DNA of 64,000 nucleotides, from contig OZ038453.1 in assembly GCA_964036195.1 (NCBI GenBank), positions 16,715,206-16,779,205 on the forward strand. The letters are read 5' to 3'. The translations under genes and the position numbers were made by a program. The stretch's first letter is position 1. Each line of letters begins with the position of its first letter. Origin of the DNA: Sphaerolaimus hirsutus (taxonomy: Eukaryota > Nematoda > Chromadorea > Monhysterida > Sphaerolaimidae). This document shows, piece after piece, positions 34,991 to 47,198 of the stretch. The notes below the pieces were generated by a model, which worked only from the letters and a program-made list of their open reading frames with translations, made no database searches and was not told the DNA's origin.

Positions 34991-35261
34991 ATGAATTAAA
35001 TTTGCTTTTGGATATGATTGCATCTCAGCAGATTACTGAGTAAATGGTCAAATTCTTGGTCAATTCACAAACCTGCTCGAAAATGTTACAAATTTTGGTT
35101 GAAAGGGATTCCTAGTGATGTTCCAACTAGTGATTGAAAAGCGCCAGAACGAAAATCGTTCTGAAAAACTAGTTGAATGGCTCCTTTACGCCATTTTGTG
35201 CTTATGGCATCCCGAGCTGACATTGACTCAGCAGCTGTGGACATTTGACAACAACCACCGC

Positions 35262-35855
35262 AGGGGTCTTCTAGATTCCGACACTCCGGGGGGTTGGATA
35301 GATAGAAAATCGCTCCTCCGAAAAAATAGATAGCTGAAAAATATCTGGGGGGTGTTCGCGGGGGTATCTATAAAAAATCTTTAAAAAGGCATGTAAAGTA
35401 GCAATTTAAAGCAACAATTTGGGCAAACTTTCTCAAAAATTGCTCCGGATAGGTAGATAGCTGGGCGATTTGGAGGGGGGGGGGGGTTAGGGGATAGTAG
35501 CGAAGAAATTTGCCTCCGGGATAGATAGATTCGCGCAATTTCTTCTACATGCATTGTATTTTCAGCGGATCCGTCCCTGTAAACCAATATCCTTGCAAAT
35601 GAACACTTTTTTGCGACTTTCGCTGAATATGTATGAATATTTACATACATATAAAGCGGTTCCTGGCGCTGGCGCCAACGCCAATAGCGCCATAGCGTGG
35701 CGCCTTTGTATGGCGCTACCGCCAAAACGCCTTTCCAGGGAGCCTTTTAGGGAACAAATTTAGGGGGGGGGTGAGCTGAGCCCCCCCCCGTTCGCCGGCC
35801 CCCGTAAACAAGCAACCCCCCCCCCCGCTCAAAAATCCTGGATACGTCCCTGGTC
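35262..35855. repeat. Composite of CAGGGGTCT and CAGGGACG family fragments
   Basis: AGGGGTCTTCTAGATTCCG...GGATAGATAGAAAATCGCTC matches 16427-16520. The right part ends in CCTGGATACGTCCCTGG after a C-run and holds GGCGCCAACGCCAATAGCGC. The order suggests one element inserted in another. Confidence 0.7.
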
Positions 35856-36836
35856 CAGCGGTTATTCGTCCTGGCATTCTACAGTGTGTACTCGGTGACA
35901 TTCATTGTACAGGACATTGTGCAGAATAATGATTGAAAAATTTATTGGGTATTCGCGAGTTAAAATTCGAAAACTAAATTCAAAAATTCGAAGACTACTT
36001 TGGGAAAAAAATCTCAAATTCGAAAAGTCATTTTAGAAAAAATACTTAAAAAATTTAAATACTTTTTTTCAAGAGGGTTTGCCATCGTTACAAACGGCCA
36101 GCCAAAAACTTATGAACGACGTGATGATGACGAAGTGAGGACGTCATGAAGACGACGTGATGACGAGAGATGATGAGGACGACGAAAGTGATGACATCAT
36201 GATGGAGTGTTTCCTCCAGAAAAATGTGGGGCGTAATGTCATCCCAGTATATAGGTACTTTCTTCAAAGTAACGTAAACCTATGTACTCAGTACTCGAGT
36301 ATACGTACTTTTTGAGTAAACGTAAATACGTTTTAATGACTATGGATTAGGTACATAGCAGCAAATTACTGTAAATGGTCAAACTCATGTCCAACTCACG
36401 AACGTGGTCCAAAATGCGACAAGTTTTGATCGAGGCTGAGTATTAAACCAATGGTGATGTTCCGACTAGTGATGGAAAAGTGCCAGAAAAAATCGTCCTG
36501 TTAAATGAGTTAAAGTTTGCGACATTTTGTGCTTATGGCATACCCAGTTGGCATTATACAGTGCGTGCGTACCCGGCAATATTCACTGTACAGGACATGC
36601 AGAACGTGCAGAATAATGTTTGAAAAATTCATTTTGTGTTTGCCCTTCATTTGTTTCGAGTTGCCGCACAGGAGGGAAGTTATGATCATCAAAATCAGTA
36701 CAGGAAGATTTGAAAACAAATAATGACACGTGAACTGTGTAGATGCAGCATGCACAGCAATGGTATCCAGTCAACCTACCTACAGACATCAATATCCATT
36801 AGACATCATACAAACATCTATTTATAAGAAACAGTT
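35856..36836. other. Repeat-derived intergenic sequence
   Basis: Low-complexity TTCGAAAATT-type runs (35940-36070), a GACGACGTGATGATGA stretch (36115-36200), and segments also found near 35100 and 44980 (CATGATGGAGTGTT, AATGTAGGG or AATGTGGGG). No gene is supported. Confidence 0.5.
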
Positions 36837-37081
36837 TCACACCAAAAACCTCTTATGAATGTATGAAGGATCACTTGTAGGTTCAAAAATGTCGCCCCTG
36901 CTGCACGGGAACACAGTGAAGGTGCACACCTTTGTGGCCTCGTTGTAGGCAACACACCTGCATTCTGATTTTGTTGTGGCACATTTTTCCAAACACATTA
37001 AAATGTGAGCACTGCCAAATTGTTGTGCTATAGCAAGTTTCTGCGTTGCATGCAGTGTAGAATAATATATTGTTGTGGGCA
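36837..37081 (-). CDS. Isolated PAN/apple-like cysteine exon (partial gene)
   Basis: An open reading frame follows a plausible acceptor (GGCAG at 37086-37082) and ends in TGA at 36837. It reads PTTIYYSTLHATQ, then MCLEKCATTKSECRCVAYNE, then TKVCTFTVF. The spacing C-x3-C-x5-C-x-C-x2-Y-x6-C is that of PAN/apple modules, which bind carbohydrates or proteins in secreted and membrane proteins. No upstream exon with matching phase (1) was found, so this may be the last exon of a gene I could not assemble, or a stranded fragment. An alternative frame is also open but lacks the pattern. Confidence 0.45.
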
Positions 37082-40000
37082 CTGCCGGCGCAGCATGTCA
37101 ACCCCTTATAGCAAAGTTGTTAAAAGGTACGTACATTTACTCGAAAAATACGCGTACGCGAGTACGCGGTAAATACGTTTACATATACTTTTCAAAAAAA
37201 GTAACGTACTCACGTGTACGCGTACGTTTTTTAAGCATACGCGTAAAGAAAACGTATTTCTGTGAATTCAATGTGGGACATATTTATAAGGTGACTACAC
37301 TGCATTTAGCATTGAAAAAAAAAGACCGATTTTGAGAAAATATAATTAAATATTATCTTAGACAATCTCTCAAGAAAAAAATATAATTAAATCTCTTGGG
37401 TCATTTTTGAAAATATAATTAAATCTCTGAGAAAATCTCTTGCAGTTCAAAAAATATCATTAAATCTCTCAACTTTAAGTATGATTTCATCAATATTTCA
37501 AGGTGTTTGAACCATTGAGAGTAGATATTAAGCTCACTATGTGTTGTTTAACCTTTTCATTCACAATTTCATATGATAACAGCATATTATCTACTGATGG
37601 CACACTTTGTACTACCATGTATTTAGTATCTGAATAATGAACATGGTTTAATAATACAATATAATAAAAAAATATGGTTTAGGCACATTTTTCCTCATAG
37701 TAGAATACATTACTTTCACGTGTGATGATCCCCGCACAATTTATCAGATGACTTTTTCACCAAAATTTGGTAACTATATTTCCAAAGCATGCTGTCAACT
37801 CTTTAGTTGTTAAAATGGCTAGAACCCAGTGCATAAGTTTACCCGTTGCACAAGTAGCAAAATCCAGTGCTATTGTAGACCCGGTGGTTAGGTACAGCCC
37901 AGTACTTGAGCACTGGGTCTTCATGGGACTGCAGGGGTTCAGTATGGTTCAGGGGTTAAAACAGGTATTTATGTTTACTCAAAAATACATATATTTGAGT
38001 ACTGAGTAAATACATCTAAATTTCCCCTGAAAAAGTTTATTTCCCCTGAAAAATTTTCCCTCTTTTATGTATACTTCTTGAAAGTACTTAGTACAGAAAA
38101 TGTACTTCAGATAACTTTTTTATTTGCTCTTTTAGAACAGAAAAAGCGGAAGAAAAACTACAAATAGGGGGGAAATAGCCAAAAATGGGTATATAAGTAA
38201 ATATATAGTTTAAAATAGATGAAAATTGGTAAAAAACACATGAACTAGTGAATTTGAAGGTGAAAATGGGCTATTATAGAGAGATTTTCTCAATCAGGAG
38301 AAAATATAATTAAATCTCTCTGGAAAATCATGGAAAAATATAAATCTGATAGATATAGATTTAGATGAGATATAGATGAGATTTTTAAAATATAAATCTC
38401 CCAGAGATTTTTTCAATGCTAACTGCAATGAACTCTATTTCCTCGAAATACCGTATATTTTAAGGGGGGAGGGGTGGTTAAACAAGGGTGAGTATTTCAA
38501 GGGGAGTTTATTACTTCGCCAGAATGTTTTGGAACTCTCAGTGCTAATTCGTAGTTTGTCATGTACGCTGAGGTAGAAAATATTCACCATGTACAAAAGC
38601 ATAAAGTCGGCGGACATTTCATCCTACAAAATCAGAGAGTTAGAATTCGCTCGTGAATAGAGCGAACAACAAAACTTGTGTCCCACGCGGACGCTAGAAA
38701 TTGAAAAAGAAAATCATATTAAAAGAAAAATGGACGGTTCGCTGCGTCCGTGCGTGCCACGCCCTAGTTATCTACATTTTCAACGTTGCTCGTAAAGAAT
38801 TTGACTGTTCAAACTACCGTTTTACCATTCAAACCACCGTTTTTGTTTTTATTTTATTTTTCATTCGTCATGGAAAATGCTCTGGAAAATGGCAAACTTA
38901 TTTGTACAAACCCCCGAATCCTACAAATCCTCGATTAAACCCCCCTTGAATTAATTCCCCTTGAACTAACCCGCCTCAAAATGAGCTGGGGAAATAATAC
39001 CCCCCCCCCTGGAATGAAGTAAACTGGTGGCACATTTAAATGAGAAATCAGGTACCTCATTTTTCATAACAATCTCACAGGGAAACGTGCAACCCAATAT
39101 GGCTGCCATTTGTTGTGGGGGTGCCCACAACATTTGCCTACATAAATGCCAAGTGGCACCCCATGGCACCCCCCTGTTCTGCTGCTACAGATAAATGAAA
39201 AAATTTTGCCAATTTTTTCCTGGAAAATATAAATGAGAATTTTCAAAAAAACACACAAAATATGGCTGCGGTAAAGTGTGCAGCCTTTTTTTGGTGTGCT
39301 GACAACACAAGTGATGAATACACTTGTGTTGGTGCTTTTTCAAAAAATAATAATTCCTTGTGGCTTGCCCAAAGCCATCGTTTGACCCACTGGTAAGTAG
39401 GGGGTATATTTTGACCCCCAGCCCACTCCCCCACACAAAAATTACCCCCAATATACAGACATGTGCCACGAAGCCATGTCAACAATGATTTTAAACTTTG
39501 TGATTACCTAAATTGTGGTTGTAATTAAAAAACTGTGATTTTTGATTTTCTGGACATGACGTCTTTATTTGTCTGGGCCAGTCACACTAGATACAGGGCA
39601 CATTGCCCATCGGCCCCTATAGGTTTTTATCAGATAATTAGTGCCCACATTGAATGGGCACAAGTATTTTGTGATTAGCATCATGACACTGCAGGCGCTG
39701 GACGCGCTGTCACGTGAGTGCCCTCTTTACACAGGGCTGTTTTTATCATTTGCTATAAAAAATACATAAGTGCAAAAACGGGGCCCAGGCGCAGCCATAT
39801 GTTGCCCCTGACACTGAGCGAGCCAATTCTGGCCACCATGTGCTCCATAAATAGCTTGGGATGGTGGATTGTCCATTTTTTCTAACCTATGTTTTTCTCC
39901 AAAAAAATTTTTTAATTTGATCAACAACGCCATCATTGTGTGGGGCTTCTGGGGTTTCTGAGGGGGTAGAAAAGTTGCACGTACTTACACTCTACCAATG

Positions 40001-41105
40001 TCAAAAAAACTTTTTTGTTTAAAGTGTCTAGAAAAAAATTTATTAAAAATATAAATTTCATCGGGAACAAAAATTTGTATGGAATTCTCATTTATATTTT
40101 CCAGAAAAAAATGATAAAAAAATTATTTTCTGCACCAAGGGTAGCCTGAGGGGGGTGCCCCCTAGGGTATATATAGTGAACACTTGGGGTCACCCTCACA
40201 CAAGATGACAGCCTGACAGCTTTCATGTGGGATCTGTAAAAGACAATAAAGTGATTTTCTCATTTATATTTTCCACCAGTTTACATCATGTATTCAATGT
40301 TCATGTATTTCAAAAATTCGAAAATTAAATTCGAAATTCGAAAATAAATTTGAGGAAAAATTCGAAAATTCGAAAATTGATTTGAGAAAAAACACTTAAA
40401 AATTTAAATACTTTTTTCGGGGTGTTTGCCATCGTTACTGGTAGTGCACACTACATTGCATCTTTGAACACCGGATGTACTGCATTTGCATTCAGTGAAT
40501 CAAACCACACACAGCTCTTTCGCTTGGGTTGACTTCATCGATTGGTTTTTTTTATAAATGTGCATACACTACCTTCTATCATTTGGGGGGGATTATTCAA
40601 GTGGGGGAATTATATTTTCCTCACTCGCCTAACAGGGGGGAATTATTCGAGTGGGGGGATTATTCAAGTGGGGGGAAGTATTCGAGTAAATATGGTATTT
40701 AGGTATGTAAATATAGATGGTATAAACCCTGTTCTAACGTGACTCGGTCATTGTTTTAACGTGTCTTCTGCATTTCACAGAACACAAACTGAAGGTTTTG
40801 TTATTTACGTTCTCTTTACACTCAATTGGGGGGGGGGGGGTTCGACGGGGGTCTATTAGGTAATTTGTAGTGGCCATTTTGAGTGGGGTATTTCGAAAAC
40901 GTACCCAGTTCTACATATTCTATGAAGAAAAGTGCTCGCTATTGCAATTAACTGGGAATAAATTTTGTACTCGCATTTACGCGTACGTACGAGTAAAAAA
41001 AAAGTATTTTACGTTTTCTGTACTTTGTGATGAGTAAAATAAAAATACTTTACGTTTACATATACTTTTAAAAAAGTTCAGTAATTCTAACAACTCTGCC
41101 TTATA
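37082..41105. other. Gene-poor repeat region
   Basis: It holds simple GTACGCGTA-type runs (37130-37260), AAATATAATTAAATCTCT tandems (37325-37470, 38270-38410), TTCAAGGGGG/CTCGAATAA MITE fragments (38450-38520, 38930-39010, 40575-40700) and TTCGAAAATTCG runs (40310-40420). An inverted pair based on ACATTTTCC/TGGAAAATATAAATGAGAA lies around 39050-40280. I see no supported gene. Confidence 0.5.
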
Positions 41106-41112
41106 GTGACCA

Positions 41113-41190
41113 GCCACCCCTGTGGTCTACCGGTTAGGGCGCTCGTGTTTGATATGAGAGGTGCGGGTTGGGTTCCTTTCCCGCCTGAAG
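41113..41190 (+). pseudogene. tRNA-like relic
   Basis: TGGTCTACCGGTTAGGGCG resembles a tRNA D-arm and box A. CTCGT and ATGAG bracket a seven-base loop as in an anticodon arm, and GCGGG and CCCGC form a T-stem. The T-loop is about twelve bases rather than seven and the acceptor ends do not pair, so this is a pseudogene or SINE head, not a working tRNA. Confidence 0.5.
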
Positions 41191-41615
41191 CAAGTTCAAT
41201 TTTGCACTCTTTCTATATATTTTATACTTGCATTCTTTGCAGAACTAAGTGGACTTGTGGATTTCTTGCCCAAATTTTTTGCATTTTCCACAAAAATATC
41301 AAATTTGACACTATCATCATATATGGGCATGTGTGGTCAAAAATTTATGGATGATTCTGAAAACTAGGAGGGAGTATCCCTTGATAAGACACAAATCATC
41401 GAGGTACCTTTATCTGGTGATTCGCGAGTGTTTCGACACGAATATAATGAACATTGGCCACCACATTGTCGTGCTCACTGTACTCGCAGATTCCATATGC
41501 ATACGAGATGCACCTGAGTAGGGGGCGTGGATTAGATGCATGTATTTGTAAGTCTTGTATCAATTGAATATTAATCCGGTCCAGGCTATCACTATTATAT
41601 TAATTGTATCACTAC

Positions 41616-42532
41616 TAGTGATGGAAAAGCGCCAGAAAAAAGGGCGCCAGGCGCCAATGGCGCCATGGCGCCATTCAGAAAGTGGGCGCCAAGCGCCAAG
41701 GGCGCCACAGAAAAAGGGCGCCAGGCGCCAAGGGCGCCATGGCGCCATTCGGAAAGCGGGCGCCAGGCGCCAAGGGCGCCACGAGAAGAGGGCGCCAAGC
41801 GCCAAGGGCGCCATGGCGCCATTTGAAAAAAAGGGCGCCAGGCGCCAAGGGCGCCAGGATAAATAAGTGCATACAAAACCCTGCGTGTGCTAAAAGTGTT
41901 TCTACAGCACCCTAGTACATGCATTCACTACTTAATTTGCGTTCTCCAGGGTGTAATGAACAAAGACAACACATGCAACAAAAAAATTCAAGTAAAATTC
42001 ACATGACAATTCAAACACAATGGATATTGTCATTTGACAACAATCCATTCACTTCAAATTGACTTTTCCAATCATGTTTCCTCGAAATGGACAAAAAAAA
42101 CGGAATTGCAACGATTTGAATCCGTTGATTTATGATTTTGCAAGTTCAACGTTCCATCATTCTTGTCTTCTGATCTGTCAGACACATCTGATGAACTGTT
42201 GCACAAAAGGTTTATACCCACTCACACCACTTCGTCCATTTTTCTGGCGAATTCAGATCATCCATGGATGCGTTTTTCATCTTTTTTCCATTTATACAGC
42301 ACTCACCTTGAAACCCTGCTGGCGCTTTTTTGGCGCCCTTTAAAAGCAGGGCGCCAGGCGCCAAGGGCGCCACGGAAAAAGGGCGCCAAGCGCCAAGGGC
42401 GCCATGGCGCCTTTCAGAATGTGGGCGCCAGGCGCCAAGGGCGCCACAGAAAAAGGGCGCCAATGGCGCCATGGCGCGGCGCCCTTTGGCGCCCTCAAAT
42501 GGCGCCAGCGCCATGGCGCCATTCCATCACTA
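41616..42532. mobile_element. hAT-like element with two GGCGCC arrays, TSD ATCACTAC
   Basis: TAGTGATGG and CCATCACTA are the ends; ATCACTAC flanks both exactly (41608-41615, 42533-42540). Two subterminal arrays (41632-41860 and 42320-42520) repeat GGGCGCCAGGCGCCAAGGGC with spacers such as AAAAAG. The 450-bp middle is AT-rich and unique. Alanine/arginine-rich ORFs on both strands come from the arrays. No transposase is present. Confidence 0.93.
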
Positions 42533-42540
42533 ATCACTAC

Positions 42541-45139
42541 CGTGGAGAATAGTTGGGGACTTTCATTCCAAAAGTTAACATATCCAGATTTTTCGATTTT
42601 TAAAAATCGCATTTTAAAGTTTGGCGCTGGCCCGGCAGCGCCATGTTTGGGCGACAAAGCTTGCCCTACACTTTTCAGATATCTCGGACATTTGTCTACA
42701 ATTTTTGTGTCCCTAAATTTTCTCGGCTGGTAAATTTTTTGGGAGTTATGTCATATTTTGTAAACCACCCAAAATAAGGAGTAAATTTGAAAATTTGAAC
42801 TTGAAATGTAAATCACTTCCTAACGGTGCATCGCAGGGCAAAACCAATTACACCACTGAGAAGCCCTTTTCGAGAAGTACACAAACCTAAATTTTCAGAT
42901 CTATAATACCTGTACTTGATTTATAGAGCAAAATAAATTTGGAAATTCACGTATGCACATTTGGAAATGAAACTTTATTTTGTATGGGAAATCCGGCCGG
43001 CTCTTCGCGAGCGATCCGGAGCACGCGTGCACTTTTGGAAATGAAACTATTTTTTGGATATGTGCACTTATGGAATAAAACTCCGGTGGTTCGACATGGA
43101 TATGTGCACTTACGAAATGAAAGTTCTGTTTTTCATAGGGGATCTGAGATGGATATGTGCATTTTCGATATGAAAATTGTGATTTTTCTGAAAAACGGTA
43201 CCACTGTATCTCGGGAACGAAATGGACTATAACACTGATTTTTTTTACCAAAATGGGCAGAATTATACGTGGATGTCGAATCCACAGCTAACTCGATTTT
43301 TCTGGATTTGGCGCTTGTGAACGTTTGGAACGGAAGTCTCCAGCAGAGTTGTTAAAATACCGGTATTTTTGGAAAGTGTAACTGTAAGCGTAAATACACT
43401 TTCCAAATTTTGAGTATGGATACCAAAAGTGTAAGGTATTTTAAAAATACCTAGGAAAGTGTAAAAAAAGTGTAAGTGTAAAAAAATTTATAGAAAAAGC
43501 TCTCACTGTTGAGCATTAGAAAACACCACTGTTACCACCTTTAGATCAATTTATTTGTCATTTTCATGCATTATTTCACATTTTACTGCCTTTCAGAAAA
43601 CATTTCAGACTGTAACAAATACTGTAGTGGTATGAAGTTCCCTTATAATGGCATTTTTTCAGTGTTTATATTTTACTGATTAAGCACACTGTTTAAATGC
43701 AAGAATAGACATGCAGCAAATGTCAATGCAAAAGCCAGTTGACTTTGTGTCCACCTTGTGAATTTCCATTGATCTTGTCCTTTTTACAAAAGTATGATGA
43801 AACTGTAGAATACCATGAGTACTGATCAAAGGTCGGAGATCAAAGGCTAGTTTGTACATTTGCCATATTTTCTACATTCAATGCATAACTGCATGTGGGC
43901 ACTGTGCAGTTATTTTTTGTACATGACCCTATTTTATGCTTTCTCAAAAGCATAAAACAGGGTCATCTGAAAGGAAAAAATACACTTTCTGTACCCGGGT
44001 ATTTTGCTCAGGAAAGTGTAAAAAAAGTGTATGGGTATTTTATGAAAGTGTAAGTGTAAGTGTAAATATAAATACCCATTTACCCGGGTATTTTGGGTAA
44101 GTGTAAATACACTTTCGCAACTCTGGTCTCCAGTTGGGACTTTTTCACGCCATGACCAGGGTGGGCAGAATCTCAGAAAAAAATAAAAATAAAATAAAAA
44201 TAAAATGGAAAATTTCAAAATAAAAATACAATTTGTATACAAATTCGAATTTTTGTAAAATTTTTGTAAAATTGTATAAAAATTTGAATTTTTGTAAAAT
44301 TGTATACAAATTCATATTATTTTTGTAAAAAAATTTATGTTGTTGCGCAAGTTTCTACCAGCCCATTTGCGAAACTGTCGCGTGGTTGTTGCTTTCATGG
44401 CTGTTGTAGGAATATTGTTTGGTTGGAATATCTCTTTGGTTCATTTTTGGATGAGGTATCATAAATTCTAATGCAACAAACAATAATCAAACATGCGACA
44501 AAAAATTTCACGGCAATTTATCAAGGAATTTTTCATTAGCGCGCAACATCACTTCCATCTCAAGGCCCCCAGCGCTAACGATGGCAAACCCTTCAAAAAA
44601 AAGTATTTAAATTTTAAAGTGTTTTTTCCCAAATGAATTTTCGAATTTTTCCTGAAATTAATTTTCGAATTTCGAATTTAATTTTTGAATTTTCAAATTT
44701 TCGAATCTTTTTTTGGCAATTTTCTAATTTTTTTGGCCATTTTTTGAATTTTTTCAAATAATTTTCGAATTTTTTTGGAAAAATATTGAATCTGAAGCTT
44801 TAAACACAGAATTTGGACTGTTTTGGAAGTGGCTATACTCAGCAGACGTGCTAATCTACAAATAGATATGATTTATATCTTTGGCTGGCAGACAGCCAAC
44901 TGAAAACTTGTGAACTGATTCACCACTGCACTCCATTTCATCCTGACTCCGAACCAGTTCAGTCAGCCATAAGTTCACTGCGGACTGCGGTTATGACGTC
45001 ATGATGGAGTGTTACCACCAGAAAAATGTAGGGTGTAATTTCGCCTGAGTATAGCACACTGAGCGTACTGAGCGCATACAGTGCTAACTAACTGCACAAA
45101 ATATGGGTATTTCTCAAACCAATACTCAAAACCACTCTT
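42541..45139. other. Gene-poor region with low-complexity tracts
   Basis: It contains near-repeats of ATGTGCACTT...GAAATGAAA (42950-43170), GTGTAAGTGTAAATAC words in inverted arrangement (43370-43460 and 43980-44120) and TTTTTCGAATTTT tracts (44580-44790). ORFs here show no family motif and mixed codon use. I see no gene. Confidence 0.5.
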
Positions 45140-45328
45140 ATACTCCAGCGACATTACACCTACAATGAAATCTACCATAACCCATCTGAATAAAAGAACA
45201 AACAAAAAAATTTTCATCATATTTATCAAAGCAATTTGATTAATATGATGAAAAAAATTTGTGTTTGTTCTTTTATTCAGATGGGATATGGTAGGTTTCA
45301 TTGTAAAGTGTAATGTCGCTGGAGTATA
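45140..45328. repeat. Hairpin MITE
   Basis: The arms ATACTCCAGCGACATTACAC and its inverse extend for about 85 bases each side, with few mismatches and almost no spacer. It has no coding capacity. Confidence 0.88.
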
Positions 45329-45374
45329 TCTTTGATCACATCTCTTTTACTTATAAATATGTGCAGTTCCTATG

Positions 45375-45560
45375 TGCAGTCCCAGACACCTGTAAAATGC
45401 TCTGTGAAATGTCAAATGTTATGCAAAGTGTCTAAAGTCATGGAAATGCTGTGGAAAATGGCAAATATGTTTGCCATTTTTCCAGGGCATTTTCATAACT
45501 TTTGACACTTTGCATGACATTTTACATTTTACAGGGCAGTTTACATTTCAACGTTTTTGG
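45375..45560. repeat. CAGTCCCAG-family MITE fragment
   Basis: GCAGTCCCAGACACCTGTAAAATG opens the element, which folds on CATGGAAATGCTGTGGAAAA and its inverse. ACATTTTACAGGGCA lies near the right end. Confidence 0.65.
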
Positions 45561-46024
45561 ACTTTTTTCTGTTTTGTTTCGCTTTTTCATAAGCACCGCG
45601 TATCAATTTTCGTTGTATTTAGTACGTTGAACTTAAGAGTGCCTTGAATTGCCTGAAAAATTCAAAAAGTATTCTCGAATTTTCGAATTTTCGCATTTTT
45701 TGGAAAATAAATCGATTTTTAAGTGTTTTTTCTAGGGGTGAAATAAAAATTTGAAAATTCCGGAAAAATTCGAAAATTCGAAAATGTTTTCAAATTTTCG
45801 AATTTTTTTTTGCCATCGTTACCCCGGTGGACACTCCCCAACACAGCGATCACAGTTCATAATATTGTCGAAACCACCAGGAGATGTGGACACCATTTTT
45901 TTTTGGATACTTATTTCATCGTTAAACTTGGATACTATGTACATATTTACACACTATAAATACATGCATACCTTATGTATGCACATACACACATTGTTCA
46001 GTTCAAATCTTGTGCCTTCAATTG

Positions 46025-46170
46025 GGGCCAGGCCTCTTTCGCACATAAGCCTGTTTTGCAAACGCCCGTTTCGCACATGCATGAAACCCATGTCGCACAA
46101 AAATGATGCCTGTGCGAAACGGGCCTATGTGCGGAACAGGCGTATGTGCGAAACAGCCGTCAGTGCGTCG
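46025..46170. repeat. Inverted repeat on TTCGCACATA
   Basis: CTTTCGCACATAAGCCTGTTTTGCA faces GGGCCTATGTGCGGAACAGGCGTATGTGCGAAAC. The words match the hairpin in the hAT-like element at 27799-28224, so the two are probably related. Confidence 0.65.
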
Positions 46171-46362
46171 AGCGTCGAGTGTGAGTCGAGCGTGACCGGG
46201 CACCCCAAGTTTACCCCCCCCCCCCAGCACAATTGGTTCCAGGTGGCGCAAGCTGGCTGTATAATCCGAATGCACTGGCATTGGTGACCTAAACTAAACC
46301 CAAAACTTTTTCGGGTACCGAAGTTCGATTTTGGTTTCAGTGCCGTGTTCTTCGCATAATTG

Positions 46363-46465
46363 AGTTTCCATTTTGCAGGGCATTTTCCATGACTTTTGAC
46401 ATCGTAAAATATCAAATGTCATGAAAGTGTCAAAAGTCATGGAAAATGCCCTGCAAAATGGAAAC
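46363..46465. repeat. Short hairpin element
   Basis: GTTTCCATTTTGCAGGGCAT and its inverse form arms of about 45 bases around a short loop; TTTTCCATGACTTTTGACA continues the stem. Only about 20 bases separate it from the next element. Confidence 0.85.
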
Positions 46466-46485
46466 ACGAGCAGAATACTGGGGCG

Positions 46486-46919
46486 TTTGAACCTATTGGG
46501 AAGAGGGTGTGCGCTACACTCGTTCCGAGTAAAGAAAATGGGGGGAATATGGTAGGAAAAGTCCGGAAAGTGTCCGTATTTGTGAAACTTATGTCCCCAA
46601 AGTGGTACTTATGTTATTATGACGTCATAGTTGTTGACGCAAGATGGGTTACGGTAGCGACGCGAGAATTATGTTAACGCGAGAATATAGGGGGGTTGAC
46701 GCAAAAGAATGGGACGCAAGATTATAGCGTGAGTATTATTGCGTCGCCGTCGTATCCAAATCTTATGGTAGTGTTGGGGGGGGGAGGTGTTTTTCGTCGC
46801 TATCTACCGTAACCTAATTTTGCGTCATGGTTAAGTGGTTGAAAATAGTGAATTTTGTGTTTGGGGTGGGGACTTTTGGAACGAGTGTAGCGCACACCTT
46901 ATTTCCTCATAGGTTCAAA
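46486..46919. mobile_element. Element with 40-bp inverted ends
   Basis: TTTGAACCTATTGGGAAGAG plus GGTGTGCGCTACACTCGTTC at the left pairs with the inverse at 46877-46919. The interior has GACGCAAGA/TTGCGTCG words and the CCAAATCTTATGG motif. There is no ORF of note. Confidence 0.85.
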
Positions 46920-47198
46920 GGCCTTGATAGGTATTTTTTTGTGGCTTTTTTTATGGAGTGATAGAAGAGGCATTTTTTATTGAAATGTTGATAGGAAAAA
47001 AAATACAGGCCAGACGATGGCATTACATGCATTTTTTCACAGTTTTTTTCTGAAAATCACTAGACACATTCTCCAAATATTTGGACTTTGTCTGGGTGGA
47101 TTTTGAAACTGCAAATTTCTGCACGGTACATTTGAATGCGGCCTCATGCATTCTGCGTGGGGTGGGCGGAGCGTATTTGAATTTTGAAATACGGTATA

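Noticed and set aside
41555-42733. Alanine/arginine-rich ORFs on both strands
   Set aside because: They are produced by the GGCGCC arrays of the transposon at 41616-42532.
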